From positions 1-10,267 of the forward strand of contig CAIXRL010000316.1 of the NCBI GenBank assembly GCA_903921835.1: a stretch of 10,267 nucleotides of DNA, read 5' to 3'. The DNA comes from Candidatus Eiseniibacteriota bacterium (GTDB lineage Bacteria; Eisenbacteria; RBG-16-71-46). The notes below the pieces were generated by a model. The model made no database searches and was not told the origin of the DNA. It was given only the letters and a program-made list of their open reading frames with translations. Numbering within the stretch: the stretch's first letter is position 1; each line of letters begins with the position of its first letter. Shown here in pieces: positions 1-6,950 of the stretch. Both the position numbers and the translations under genes were made by a program.

Positions 1-2004
1 GCCGTCGGCGACCTCGACCGGGACGGGACTCCCGACGCGGTGACCGCGAACTTCAACGACAACACGCTCACGGTGCTTCACGGTCTCGCGGACGGCACGT
101 TCGGGCCGCCCGCATTGCTTGCGGCCGGGATCCATCCGGGCTGGGTCGACATCGCCGACATGAACGGGGACCACGTCCTCGACGTCGTCGCCGTGAACGA
201 CAGCAGCAAGACGGTCTCGATCTTCCTGGGCCATGGCGACTGCACGTTCGAGCCGCGCGCGGACTACGCCGCCGGTCCGCGCCCGCAGGGGGCGGTGCTC
301 GCCAACCTGGATGGCAACACCCGTCTCGACGTCGCGGTCGCGGACGACAGCAACTCCACCGTGTCCGTGCTGCTCAACCAGGGCGTTGGTACGTTCGCGC
401 CGCGCGTGGCGTATGCGACCGGCGCGTTCCCGGTCGCGGTCGCCGCGGGCGACCTCGATCGCGACTCACACGCCGACCTCGTCGTCGCCAACCGCGACGC
501 GGGCACCGTGTCGGTGCTGCGCGGCGTCGGCGACGGAACGTTCCTGCCGAAGGCCGACTACGCCGCGGGTACCCGGCCGGCAAACGTGCTGGTCGCGGAC
601 GTGACCGGCGACGGCAATCCGGACGTGATCGTGGGCAACCTCGGCGGTACGTCGGTGTCCGTGCTGGCGGGGGTTGGCGGCGGCGCGCTCGCCGCGCCGG
701 TTACCTGCGCGGTGGGCGGCGTGCCGCTGGCACTGCGCCTTGCCGACGTGGACGGCGACGGGCGGCTGGACCTGCTGGCGGCCTGCACGTCTCCCGGCGT
801 GCTCTCGGTGCTGCCCGGCACCGGCAGCGGCTTCGCGCCGCACGTCGACTTCCGCGCGGGCGTGAACCCGTTCGGGCTCGCCGTGGCGGACGCCGACGGC
901 GACGGGCGGCTGGATGCCTTCGTCGCGGACTACACGTCGTCCAACCTCGACGTGCTGCCCGGTCATGGCGACGGGACGTTCGGGAGTTACCGCGCTTTCG
1001 CGGCCGGGCCGCTTCCGAACTCACTCGCGAGTGCGGACTTCAACCTTGACGGACGGTCCGATGTCGCAATCGCCAACACCGGCGGGTCCAATACGGTGAC
1101 GGTGCTCCTGGGTGCCGCGGGCGGCGGTTTCGGCGAGCCGGCCTCGCTGTCCGCCGGCTCGGATCCATATACCGTGGCGATCGGCGACCTGAACCGCGAT
1201 GGCAAGCTGGACCTGGTGGTTTCCAACGACGGCGGCGGCTCGGTGTCGGTACTCGACGGGCACGGCGACGGCACGTTCGCCGCGCATCGCGATTTCCCGG
1301 CGGGCGTGAACCCGGTGGGCGTCACGGTGGGCGACGCGGACGGCGACGGGATCCCCGACGTGGTCGTGACCAACATCAACGCCAACACCGTCTCGGTCCT
1401 GCACGGCGACGGCGCGGGCGGGCTCACGCTGCCCGCCGCGCACGCCTGCGGTGTGGCGCCCACCGCCGTGATCATCGGTCAGGTGGACGCGGGCGCCCCG
1501 CCCGACTTGATCGTCGGAGACGACCAGTCGGGCCAGACGATCTCGCTGCTGCGCGGTACGGGCGGCGGCGCGTTCATGACACCGAACCAGTACGGGACCG
1601 GCGGCTACGCGTTCGGGCTCGCGGCGGCCGATCTGGACTCTGACGGCAAGCTCGACTTCGTGGCGCCGAGCTACGGCGCCTTCGTCTCGGTCGTGCTCGG
1701 GGACGGCCTCGGCGGCTTCGGGACGCAGACCGACTACCCGACGGGCAACGGGTCACAGGGCGTGGCGATCGGCGACCTGGACGGCGACGGCAGGCTGGAC
1801 ATCGTCACGGCCAACGAGGGTGCGAACTCGGTCACGTTCCGCCCGGGTCATGGCGACGGTACGTTTGGCGCGCGGCAGGACTATGGAACGGGCTCGCAAC
1901 CCGTGGCGGTCCAGCTCGTCGACGTGAACGCCGACGGCAGGCTCGACGTGGTGACGGCGAACGTCTCGGGCGGGGACGTGGGCGTGCTCTACAACTTCGG
2001 GCCC
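1..2004 (+). repeat. Fourteen degenerate tandem FG-GAP repeats, about 147 bp each
   Basis: The repeats are seen at protein level, each marked by an Asp-rich loop. In order the loops read GDLDRDGTPD, ADMNGDHVLD, ANLDGNTRLD, GDLDRDSHAD, ADVTGDGNPD, ADVDGDGRLD, ADADGDGRLD, ADFNLDGRSD, GDLNRDGKLD, GDADGDGIPD, GQVDAGAPPD, ADLDSDGKLD, GDLDGDGRLD and VDVNADGRLD. Repeat 11 has lost most of the calcium-ligating Asp positions, and repeats 2-4 are partly degraded. The array is part of the coding sequence above, and more repeats may lie upstream of base 1. Confidence 0.85.
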
Positions 2005-2316
2005 GGCGTCGTCGGCGTGCCGCCCGCGGCGCCGTCCGTGGCGCTCGTGCTCGCGCCCGCGCGGCCCACGCCGACGCGCGCCGGTGTCGAACTCGCATTC
2101 ACGCTGCCGCGCCGCGAAGACGCACGCGTGTGCGTCCACGATCTGGCGGGCCGCGAGCTGCGCGTGCTTGCCCCGGGCCGGCTCGATCCGGGCACGCACT
2201 CGCTGCGCTGGGACGGCAACGACGCGGCCGGCGTGCGCGCGCCGTGCGGTCTGTACCTCTGCGAGCTGCGCGCCGGCGCCGCCCACGCCACCTGGCGGGT
2301 CGTCGTGACGCGCTGA
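1..2316 (+). CDS. FG-GAP/VCBS-repeat beta-propeller protein with C-terminal FlgD-like domain (5' partial)
   Basis: The frame is open from base 1, so the start lies upstream; the GTG at 40 is internal. The visible 771 residues hold 14 tandem repeats of about 49 residues. Each has an Asp-rich calcium-loop motif of the type GDLDxDGxxD, then a strand like NTVSVLxG and a GDGTF turn. This is the FG-GAP/VCBS pattern of integrin-like beta-propellers, normally secreted and calcium-bound. From about residue 680 the repeats give way to a segment with PTPTRAGVELAFTLP, VHDLAGRELRVL, HSLRWDGNDAAG and GLYLCEL, which matches the FlgD-like Ig fold common at the C-termini of exported proteins in FCB-type bacteria. 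A surface or extracellular adhesive or scaffold role is inferred. Fourteen repeats would fit two seven-bladed propellers, but the N-terminus is missing. The gene ends 22 bp before the convergent regulator gene and has no visible functional link to it. Confidence 0.9.
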   Translation, partial: AVGDLDRDGTPDAVTANFNDNTLTVLHGLADGTFGPPALLAAGIHPGWVDIADMNGDHVLDVVAVNDSSKTVSIFLGHGDCTFEPRADYAAGPRPQGAVLANLDGNTRLDVAVADDSNSTVSVLLNQGVGTFAPRVAYATGAFPVAVAAGDLDRDSHADLVVANRDAGTVSVLRGVGDGTFLPKADYAAGTRPANVLVADVTGDGNPDVIVGNLGGTSVSVLAGVGGGALAAPVTCAVGGVPLALRLADVDGDGRLDLLAACTSPGVLSVLPGTGSGFAPHVDFRAGVNPFGLAVADADGDGRLDAFVADYTSSNLDVLPGHGDGTFGSYRAFAAGPLPNSLASADFNLDGRSDVAIANTGGSNTVTVLLGAAGGGFGEPASLSAGSDPYTVAIGDLNRDGKLDLVVSNDGGGSVSVLDGHGDGTFAAHRDFPAGVNPVGVTVGDADGDGIPDVVVTNINANTVSVLHGDGAGGLTLPAAHACGVAPTAVIIGQVDAGAPPDLIVGDDQSGQTISLLRGTGGGAFMTPNQYGTGGYAFGLAAADLDSDGKLDFVAPSYGAFVSVVLGDGLGGFGTQTDYPTGNGSQGVAIGDLDGDGRLDIVTANEGANSVTFRPGHGDGTFGARQDYGTGSQPVAVQLVDVNADGRLDVVTANVSGGDVGVLYNFGPGVVGVPPAAPSVALVLAPARPTPTRAGVELAFTLPRREDARVCVHDLAGRELRVLAPGRLDPGTHSLRWDGNDAAGVRAPCGLYLCELRAGAAHATWRVVVTR

Positions 2317-2317
2317 C

Positions 2318-2340
2318 GACGCGGGCAAACCCGCTGCGTC
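2318..2340. terminator. Possible bidirectional terminator hairpin between convergent genes
   Basis: A 5-bp GC-only stem (GCGGG at 2321-2325, CCCGC at 2330-2334) closes a CAAA loop in the 22-bp gap between the two convergent stop codons. An alternative pairing, GACGC with GCGTC plus GGG with CCC, lengthens the stem but leaves a 3-nt bulge. No T-tract follows on either strand, so this would be a weak or non-canonical terminator. The position is the main argument. Confidence 0.3.
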
Positions 2341-3682
2341 ACTCCTCCAGCTTGCTGCGCAGCGTGCTGCGCGGCAGCTGCAGCAACCGCGCGGCGCTGG
2401 TGACGCTGCCGCCGCTGCGCGCGAGCGCCCAGTCGAGCAGCCGGCGCTCGCACGACCGCATGTACTCGCGGTAGTCGAGCGCCTGCGTGTCCAGCGCGGG
2501 GAGCGCGGGCGGCGTACCGGCCGGCGGCTCGGCGTGCGCGGCGGGCGCGTCCAGCAGTTCGCCGATGTCCAGGCTGGGCAGCGCGAGCCAGCGCTCCACC
2601 AGGTTCTCCAGCTCGCGCACGTTCCCGGGCCACGAGTACGCGGCCAGGACCTTGTACTCGTGCGGGCCCAGCCGCGGCGGCGTCGCACCGCTGCCGTGTT
2701 TGAGCACGAAGTGCCGGATCAACTCGGGTATGTCCTCGCGGCGCTCGCGCAACAGCGGCAGACGCAGCGGGATCACGTTGAGCCGGTAATAGAGGTCCTC
2801 GCGGAACGTGCCCGCCGCAACGGACTCCTTCAGCTCGGTCTTGGACGCGGCCACGAGGCGGATGTCAATGGGCACGGCACGGCGGCCTCCGACGGGCTGC
2901 ACTTCGCGCTCCTGGATCACGCGCAGCAGCTTGACCTGCATCGAAGGCGGCATGTCGTCGATGTCGTCGATGAACAGTGTGCCGCCGCGGGCGCGTTCGA
3001 AATAGCCGGCGTGGTCGCGATCGGCTCCGGTGAACGCGCCCTTCCTGTAGCCGAACAGCTCGCTCTCGAGCAGCGTCTCCGGGATGGCGGCGCAGTTGAT
3101 GCCGGTGAATGGCGCCTCGCTCCGCCGGCTCTGCTCATGGATCGCGCGCGCCACCAGTTCCTTTCCGGTGCCGCTCGGGCCCTGGATCAGCACCGTGTGT
3201 TCGCCGGACGCCACGGCCTGGATGGTCTGCTTGAGTTTCCGCATGGCCGGCGAGTTGCCGACGATGGCGCCGCTGTCCAGGTTGCGGATGCGCACCTTGA
3301 GTTCCTGGTTTTCGCGCACCACCGAGTCGAGCTGCGCGATGTGCCCGAGGATGGTCAGGATCTCGTCGGGCTGGAACGGCTTGGTGACGTAGTCGTACGC
3401 TCCCATGCGTAGGGCCTTGACGGCGCTCTCGGTCGAGGCGAACGCGGTCATGATGATCACCCTGGCCCGGCCGCCGCGGTTCTGGACCTCGGCCAGGATG
3501 TCGAGCCCGTCGGCGCGCGGCAGGCGCAGGTCGGTCAGCACGACGTCGAAGTCGAGCGTGGCGATGGCCGCCAGCCCCTCCTCGCCGTCGGCGCACGGGG
3601 TGACCTCATGGCCCTCGCGGGTGAGCGTGTCGCCCAGCGCGATGCGCGTCATCTTCTCGTCTTCGACCAGCAGGATCCTCAT
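2339..3682 (-). CDS. Sigma54-dependent NtrC-family response regulator
   Basis: This 447-residue bacterial enhancer-binding protein has a receiver domain (about 1-115) with acidic pocket E7-D8, phospho-acceptor D51 in LTDLRLP, T79 and K101. The sigma54-contacting AAA+ domain follows (about 138-365), with Walker A GPSGTGKE at 168-175, an intact GAFTGA loop at 215-220, and the sensor/arginine-finger segment around FREDLYYRLN (293-302). The C-terminus is a Fis-type helix-turn-helix (about 422-447). Walker B reads LFIDDIDD, so Asp stands where most relatives have the DE glutamate. The chosen ATG overlaps the kinase stop (ATGA). The frame stays open upstream to 3925, but that stretch is antisense-frame noise inside the kinase gene, and the receiver starts exactly at MRILLVEDE. 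The protein should activate sigma54 promoters when phosphorylated by the kinase just upstream in the same operon; the likely target is the divergent promoter at 6280-6295. Confidence 0.95.
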   Translation of the reverse strand: MRILLVEDEKMTRIALGDTLTREGHEVTPCADGEEGLAAIATLDFDVVLTDLRLPRADGLDILAEVQNRGGRARVIIMTAFASTESAVKALRMGAYDYVTKPFQPDEILTILGHIAQLDSVVRENQELKVRIRNLDSGAIVGNSPAMRKLKQTIQAVASGEHTVLIQGPSGTGKELVARAIHEQSRRSEAPFTGINCAAIPETLLESELFGYRKGAFTGADRDHAGYFERARGGTLFIDDIDDMPPSMQVKLLRVIQEREVQPVGGRRAVPIDIRLVAASKTELKESVAAGTFREDLYYRLNVIPLRLPLLRERREDIPELIRHFVLKHGSGATPPRLGPHEYKVLAAYSWPGNVRELENLVERWLALPSLDIGELLDAPAAHAEPPAGTPPALPALDTQALDYREYMRSCERRLLDWALARSGGSVTSAARLLQLPRSTLRSKLEE

Positions 3683-5145
3683 GCGGCACCGCCCACGGGG
3701 AGCGCGAGCGTGAAGGTGGTGCCCTCGCCCACGCGACTGTCCACGTCGATCGAGCCGCCGTGTGCCTGCACGATGCCGAGGCTGATGGACAGTCCCAGTC
3801 CCGTGCCCTCGCCGGTGCCCTTGGTGGTGAAGAAGGGATCGAAGATGTGCGGCAGGTCGGCCTCGGCAATTCCCTTTCCCCGATCCACGACCTCGACACC
3901 CACGCGGCCGTCGTCCCGCGCCCACGTGCGAACCCTGATGTGCCCGCGCTCACCCACGGCGTCCATGCCGTTGAGGAGCAGGTTCATCAGCACCTCCTGC
4001 AGCAGCTGGCTGTCGCCGGTCACCTCGGGAAGGTCCCGCTGCAGGTCCAGGTCGAGCGTGAGGCCCTTGCGCTCGATGTCGAACGCGAGCAGGCGCGACA
4101 CGGCAAGGACGACCTCGTTCATGGCGACCGGAGCGCGGACGGGTTGCTGCTTGCGCGCGTAGCCGAGGAGCTTGCTGACGACCGAGCCGGCCTGCTCCAT
4201 GCCCTCGTCCATCATCTGCAGGTAGGTGAGGTTCTTCTCGCGGTTCTCGAAGTCGTGCCGGATGGCGTAGATGCAGTTGCGCACGCCGTTGATGGGATTG
4301 TTCAACTCGTGCGCGATGCCCGAGGCCAGCCGCCCGATCGCGGCCAGGCGTTCGGCGTGGTAGATCTGACTCTGCGCGTTGATCAGCTCGAGCCGCGACC
4401 TGCGCACGCGGTCGTGCATGTCGTGGAAGTGGCGGAACAGGACGCCGATCTCGTCGCGCCGGTCCGGCAGCGCTGGCAGGTCGCTGCCCTCGAGGTCCAG
4501 CGTGTCCATGGCGCCCACCAGGTCGCGCAGCGAACCCAGGAGCCGGCCCAGCAGGATCCACAGCAGCAGGATCATCACGCCCGTGACGGAGACGACCAGC
4601 CCGAGCAGCAGGAAGAAGATGCGCGTGATCTCCCTGCGGACGGACTCCGCCTCGATGCCCACAACCAGGCTGCCCCAGCGTTTGTGGCCCGTGGCCAGCG
4701 GACAGTAGGCCACCTCGACCCAGCCCAGCCCATCGTGCCGCCGGAACCACGTGGTCGGAGAGGGTGCCGCCAGGATCCCGGCGGGCACCAGTTCGCTCCA
4801 CGCGCGGGGGCCCTGCAGGCTGCGCGCGACCTTCTCGCCGGCGGGGCCGACGATGGCAATGTAGCGTAGCCGCGGGTTCTCGCGCATGAAGCCCGCGATG
4901 TAGTTGTCGAGGAAGCCCTCGGACTGCGCGAGGTCGTTGCGCTCGAAGATCATCGCCTCGGTGACCGTCACGGAGAATGCGCGCGTGACCGCGATCGCGT
5001 GCTGCTGCTCCTTGGCGAGGAGGGTCTGGCGCCACTGGGCCAGGATGCCCCACGAGATGACCATCATGAACAGCGTGATCGCGCCGGATGTGGTCAGCAG
5101 GATGCGCGTGCGCAGGCTGTCGGCTGGAAGAAGGCGGGCGATCAT
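3679..5145 (-). CDS. Membrane sensor histidine kinase, NtrB/AtoS-like catalytic core
   Basis: The 488-residue protein has TM1 at about 13-37 and an extracytoplasmic sensor region at about 38-174, possibly a single Cache-type fold (a guess from length and layout). TM2 lies at about 176-199 and a HAMP linker at about 200-254. The HisKA domain carries phospho-acceptor H279 in GIAHELNNP. The ATPase domain has an N-box around N388-D395, G1 box DRGKGI at 421-426, F-box IFDPFFTTK at 434-442 and a glycine-rich G2 box at 443-453. All catalytic motifs look intact. HELNNP and FDPFFTTK are typical of kinases paired with NtrC-type regulators, and such a regulator follows with a 4-bp ATGA overlap. The start overlaps the stop of the binding-protein gene in the same way, so all three should be co-translated. 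The kinase probably reads the periplasmic binding protein or its ligand and phosphorylates the regulator. Confidence 0.95.
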   Translation of the reverse strand: MIARLLPADSLRTRILLTTSGAITLFMMVISWGILAQWRQTLLAKEQQHAIAVTRAFSVTVTEAMIFERNDLAQSEGFLDNYIAGFMRENPRLRYIAIVGPAGEKVARSLQGPRAWSELVPAGILAAPSPTTWFRRHDGLGWVEVAYCPLATGHKRWGSLVVGIEAESVRREITRIFFLLLGLVVSVTGVMILLLWILLGRLLGSLRDLVGAMDTLDLEGSDLPALPDRRDEIGVLFRHFHDMHDRVRRSRLELINAQSQIYHAERLAAIGRLASGIAHELNNPINGVRNCIYAIRHDFENREKNLTYLQMMDEGMEQAGSVVSKLLGYARKQQPVRAPVAMNEVVLAVSRLLAFDIERKGLTLDLDLQRDLPEVTGDSQLLQEVLMNLLLNGMDAVGERGHIRVRTWARDDGRVGVEVVDRGKGIAEADLPHIFDPFFTTKGTGEGTGLGLSISLGIVQAHGGSIDVDSRVGEGTTFTLALPVGGAA

Positions 5146-6083
5146 CGGGTGGCCCGCAAGCCGATGAGACGCGCCATGGCCTCGTAGGTGCGCGCATCGA
5201 CCGTGACGAAGCCGTGGCCGAACTCCCGCGCGAGGCCGACCGTCAGGGCCGGGTCGGCCGCATGCCCCGTATCCAGGGCGAGCAGCAGGCGCTTCATCTC
5301 GACGATGGCGGGGTGGGGGTTCCCGGCGCGGATCACCAGGGGAGGGCCCGGAAACGAGTCGGAACGGGCGATGATCCGAATGCCCTCGCCGGCAAACTCA
5401 CGCGCGACGGTCTCTCGCACGATGCCGGCGTCGAACTCGCCGCCCAGCACGCGGTGGACGACGGTCTGGTGGTAGTCGAAGTGGTGGACGCTGTCGAGAT
5501 CGGCGATCGACAGGCCCGCCGCCGGCAGCGCCTCTGCCTCCAGCCAGTTCCCCGCGTAGGACGAGCGGGAGGGCAGGGCCACGCGGCGGCCCTTCAGGTC
5601 GGCAATCGTGGACAGCGAACTTCTCACCGGCACGATCAGGACGGCATGGAAGGTGGTGCCGCCCTCCTCGTTGCGCGGGGCGAGAATGGGCTCGAGACCA
5701 AAGCGCTGGCCAAGGCTCGCGTAGATCCACGTACCGAAGAACGAGGCTGCCACGTCACCGCGGCGCAACTGCTCCGCGGCGTCCTCGTAGGTGGCGCTGA
5801 GCTTCAGTTCGTAGCGATACGTCCCGGCGGCGCTCAGATAGTCCATCAACGGCTGGTAGCGCTCGTAGGTGAGCGAAGGGGCATAGCGGGAGATCACGCC
5901 GACGCGGATGACCGGCCGGGTGTTCTGCGGGCTCCCCGCCGCCATACGCGGGGGCGGAGGGGCTCCCAGGTCCAGCAGTCGATCGAGCACAAGGGCGTTC
6001 AACCCGATCAGGATCGCGGCGCTCGAGAGCACCAGCGCAGGATTCCAGCCTCTCAATGGGCCTCCTCGGCCCGGACCATTCAT
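5142..6083 (-). CDS. PhnD-like periplasmic binding protein, N-terminally membrane-anchored
   Basis: The 313-residue protein starts with a short cytoplasmic stretch and one hydrophobic helix (about 15-38). A Pro-rich linker and a two-lobed solute-binding domain (about 57-310) follow. IRVGVISRYAPSLTYERYQPL, the GDVAASFFG segment (109-117) and DLKGRRVALPSRSSYAG (162-178) match the phosphate/phosphite/phosphonate-binding PhnD family layout. No lipobox Cys and no clear signal-peptidase site are visible, so the helix probably stays as an anchor. The start has GAGG four bases upstream. No ABC permease or ATPase gene accompanies it. The next gene, overlapping by ATGA, is a periplasmic-sensing kinase, so a sensory co-receptor role is more likely than uptake. 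PhnD-like folds bind varied small anions and amines, and the ligand cannot be stated. Confidence 0.85.
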   Translation of the reverse strand: MNGPGRGGPLRGWNPALVLSSAAILIGLNALVLDRLLDLGAPPPPRMAAGSPQNTRPVIRVGVISRYAPSLTYERYQPLMDYLSAAGTYRYELKLSATYEDAAEQLRRGDVAASFFGTWIYASLGQRFGLEPILAPRNEEGGTTFHAVLIVPVRSSLSTIADLKGRRVALPSRSSYAGNWLEAEALPAAGLSIADLDSVHHFDYHQTVVHRVLGGEFDAGIVRETVAREFAGEGIRIIARSDSFPGPPLVIRAGNPHPAIVEMKRLLLALDTGHAADPALTVGLAREFGHGFVTVDARTYEAMARLIGLRATR

Positions 6084-6172
6084 CTCGCCTCACGGTTCGC
6101 GGTTCCTGAGTGGTCGGGGCGGATAGCGAGTCTCTCTACGCGGCAAAGCGACCAGCGAATCGTATCACCCTA

Positions 6173-6224
6173 GGCGAAATGTCGCCATTGCCGCGGCGGG
6201 ATTTCGCCGCGACGGGATGTCGCC
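6173..6224. promoter_or_regulatory. Three related imperfect palindromes, candidate enhancer sites for the NtrC-type regulator
   Basis: Three 14-bp elements fit G(G/A)CG(A/G)(A/G)AT(G/T)TCGCC: GGCGAAATGTCGCC at 6173-6186, GGCGGGATTTCGCC at 6195-6208 and GACGGGATGTCGCC at 6211-6224. The first is the best palindrome, GGCGA-N4-TCGCC. Start-to-start spacing is 22 and 16 bp. Their centres lie about 126, 105 and 89 bp upstream of the predicted start of the sigma54 promoter on the right, the usual range for enhancer-binding proteins. A further half-site, ATTTCGCC, sits at 6261-6268. Binding by the divergently encoded regulator is inferred. The first site also lies near where a leftward promoter for the sensor operon could be, so autoregulation is possible. 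Confidence 0.55.
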
Positions 6225-6260
6225 GCTTCAGCGGCCGGCTAACGCCCAGCGCCGCAATGT

Positions 6261-6268
6261 ATTTCGCC
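6261..6268. promoter_or_regulatory. Isolated half-site ATTTCGCC of the operator array
   Basis: This 8-mer is identical to the right half of the second palindrome (6201-6208). It lies 44 bp after the matching half of the third and about 12 bp upstream of the sigma54 promoter. No left arm is recognisable, so it may be a weak extra site or chance. Confidence 0.3.
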
Positions 6269-6279
6269 GTGTCTTCCGA

Positions 6280-6295
6280 AGGCATGCAGATTGCA
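6280..6295 (+). promoter_or_regulatory. Sigma54 (-24/-12) promoter for the CYTH/transporter operon
   Basis: The sequence AGGCATGCAGATTGCA matches the sigma54 consensus TGGCACG-N4-TTGCA at 10 of the 12 defined positions. The invariant GG (6281-6282) and GC (6293-6294) are exactly 10 bp apart. Predicted transcription start is near 6306, giving a 5' leader of about 43 nt before the ATG at 6349. It lies in the intergenic region divergent from an operon encoding a sigma54 activator, with a palindrome array upstream, which makes a functional promoter much more likely than the motif alone would. Confidence 0.7.
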
Positions 6296-6333
6296 AGGTT
6301 GATGTTTGGTGTCGTGGAATGTTTAGACTCGAA

Positions 6334-6345
6334 TCCTCCGGAGGA
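6334..6345 (+). promoter_or_regulatory. Ribosome binding site inside a 12-bp perfect palindrome
   Basis: TCCTCCGGAGGA contains the Shine-Dalgarno GGAGGA (6340-6345), three bases before the ATG at 6349. This strong site fixes the start of the first operon gene against the in-frame upstream ATG at 6217, which lies inside the operator array. The CCTCC arm could in principle pair with the ribosome site, but the palindrome leaves at most a 4-bp stem with a 4-nt loop, so sequestration would be weak in cis. Confidence 0.6.
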
Positions 6346-6348
6346 ATC

Positions 6349-6939
6349 ATGGCGGAGATCATCGCGCGCTGGGAATGGCGGACGTTCGGAAAGACGAGCT
6401 TTGGTGAGAGCGAGGCGCTGATCCGCGGAAGGGGCGAGGCGCAGGTCCGCAAGAGCGGGGAAATCTACATCCTCTCGACCCGGAGCATGAACAACACGAA
6501 GGTCCGCGACGACCTCATGGATATCAAGACCCTGAAGGCTGTGAACGCGGACAAGCTCGAGCAGTGGAACCCCATCCTCAAGGCGGCCTTCCCGCTCAAG
6601 GTCGACGTGCTCCCCGAGGTCTTCGCCGCGTTCGCGGTGCCTCTCCCCGTGCTGGCGCGGCAGGACTACACGCTCGAACAATACGTCGACGAACTGGTCA
6701 AGCCGCGTCCCGAGCTGAGGGTCGTGAAGGTGGAGAAGGAGCGCCACGGCTTCATGATCGACGGCTGCATCGTGGAGATCGCCGACGTCACCTTCGATGG
6801 CATGCCGTTCCACACGGTCGCCGTCGAGCACGCCGACCCGCAGCTGGTCATGGATACGGTGCGCTCGCTCAAGCTGGAGCGGTTCGAGAACATCAACTAC
6901 CTGCGCGCGATGAAGAACGCCGTGGGCATGGCCGTCTGA
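6349..6939 (+). CDS. Divergent CYTH-like (triphosphate tunnel fold) protein
   Basis: This 196-residue soluble protein has no signal peptide or membrane segment. Charged motifs alternate along strands as in the CYTH/triphosphate-tunnel fold: WEWRTFG at 8-14 where canonical members have ExExK, KVR at 51-53, MDIK at 57-60, VEKERHGF at 128-135, IVEIADVTFDG at 141-151 and TVAVE at 156-160. The C-terminal FENINYLRAMKN also looks conserved-family-like, though I do not know its role. The N-terminal ExExK metal motif is absent, so the substrate or metal chemistry probably differs from classic tripolyphosphatases. It is the first gene after the sigma54 promoter and sits 11 bp before a canonical CYTH gene, which supports the assignment. 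It could be a CYTH paralogue acting on another phosphorylated substrate or a nucleotide sensor. The fold call is moderate; the activity is unknown. Confidence 0.65.
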   Translation: MAEIIARWEWRTFGKTSFGESEALIRGRGEAQVRKSGEIYILSTRSMNNTKVRDDLMDIKTLKAVNADKLEQWNPILKAAFPLKVDVLPEVFAAFAVPLPVLARQDYTLEQYVDELVKPRPELRVVKVEKERHGFMIDGCIVEIADVTFDGMPFHTVAVEHADPQLVMDTVRSLKLERFENINYLRAMKNAVGMAV

Positions 6940-6950
6940 GGGGGGACACG

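Noticed and set aside
2534..3412. 292-codon plus-strand open frame opposite the response regulator
   Set aside because: The opposite strand encodes receiver and AAA+ motifs without interruption; this frame is Arg/His/Ala-rich noise typical of the antisense of GC-rich genes.
3683..3925. N-terminal extension of the response regulator by 81 residues
   Set aside because: It overlaps the kinase catalytic domain in another frame; the receiver domain begins exactly at the ATGA-coupled start at 3682.
3760..4869. 369-codon plus-strand open frame opposite the histidine kinase
   Set aside because: The minus strand carries all kinase motifs; the plus frame shows low-complexity Gln/His/Asp-rich sequence and no plausible domain.
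5088..6173. 361-codon plus-strand open frame opposite the binding protein
   Set aside because: It is antisense to a clear PhnD-like protein and runs into the intergenic operator region; no domain is recognisable.
6159..6187. Leftward sigma70-type promoter for the sensor operon (TACGAT with TGGCGA 17 bp upstream on the minus strand)
   Set aside because: The -10 matches only 4 of 6 and the -35 only 3 of 6 consensus bases, not enough to annotate; I also saw no sigma54 motif on this strand.
6222..6235. GCCGC-TTCA-GCGGC hairpin as a terminator or riboswitch element
   Set aside because: It lies upstream of the predicted transcription start of the right-hand operon, is only 5 bp long and has no T-tract; likely chance in GC-rich DNA.
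6217..6348. Upstream in-frame ATG that would extend the CYTH-like protein by 44 residues
   Set aside because: The extension overlaps the sigma54 promoter and an operator palindrome, is Arg-rich, and lacks the strong GGAGGA site found before 6349.
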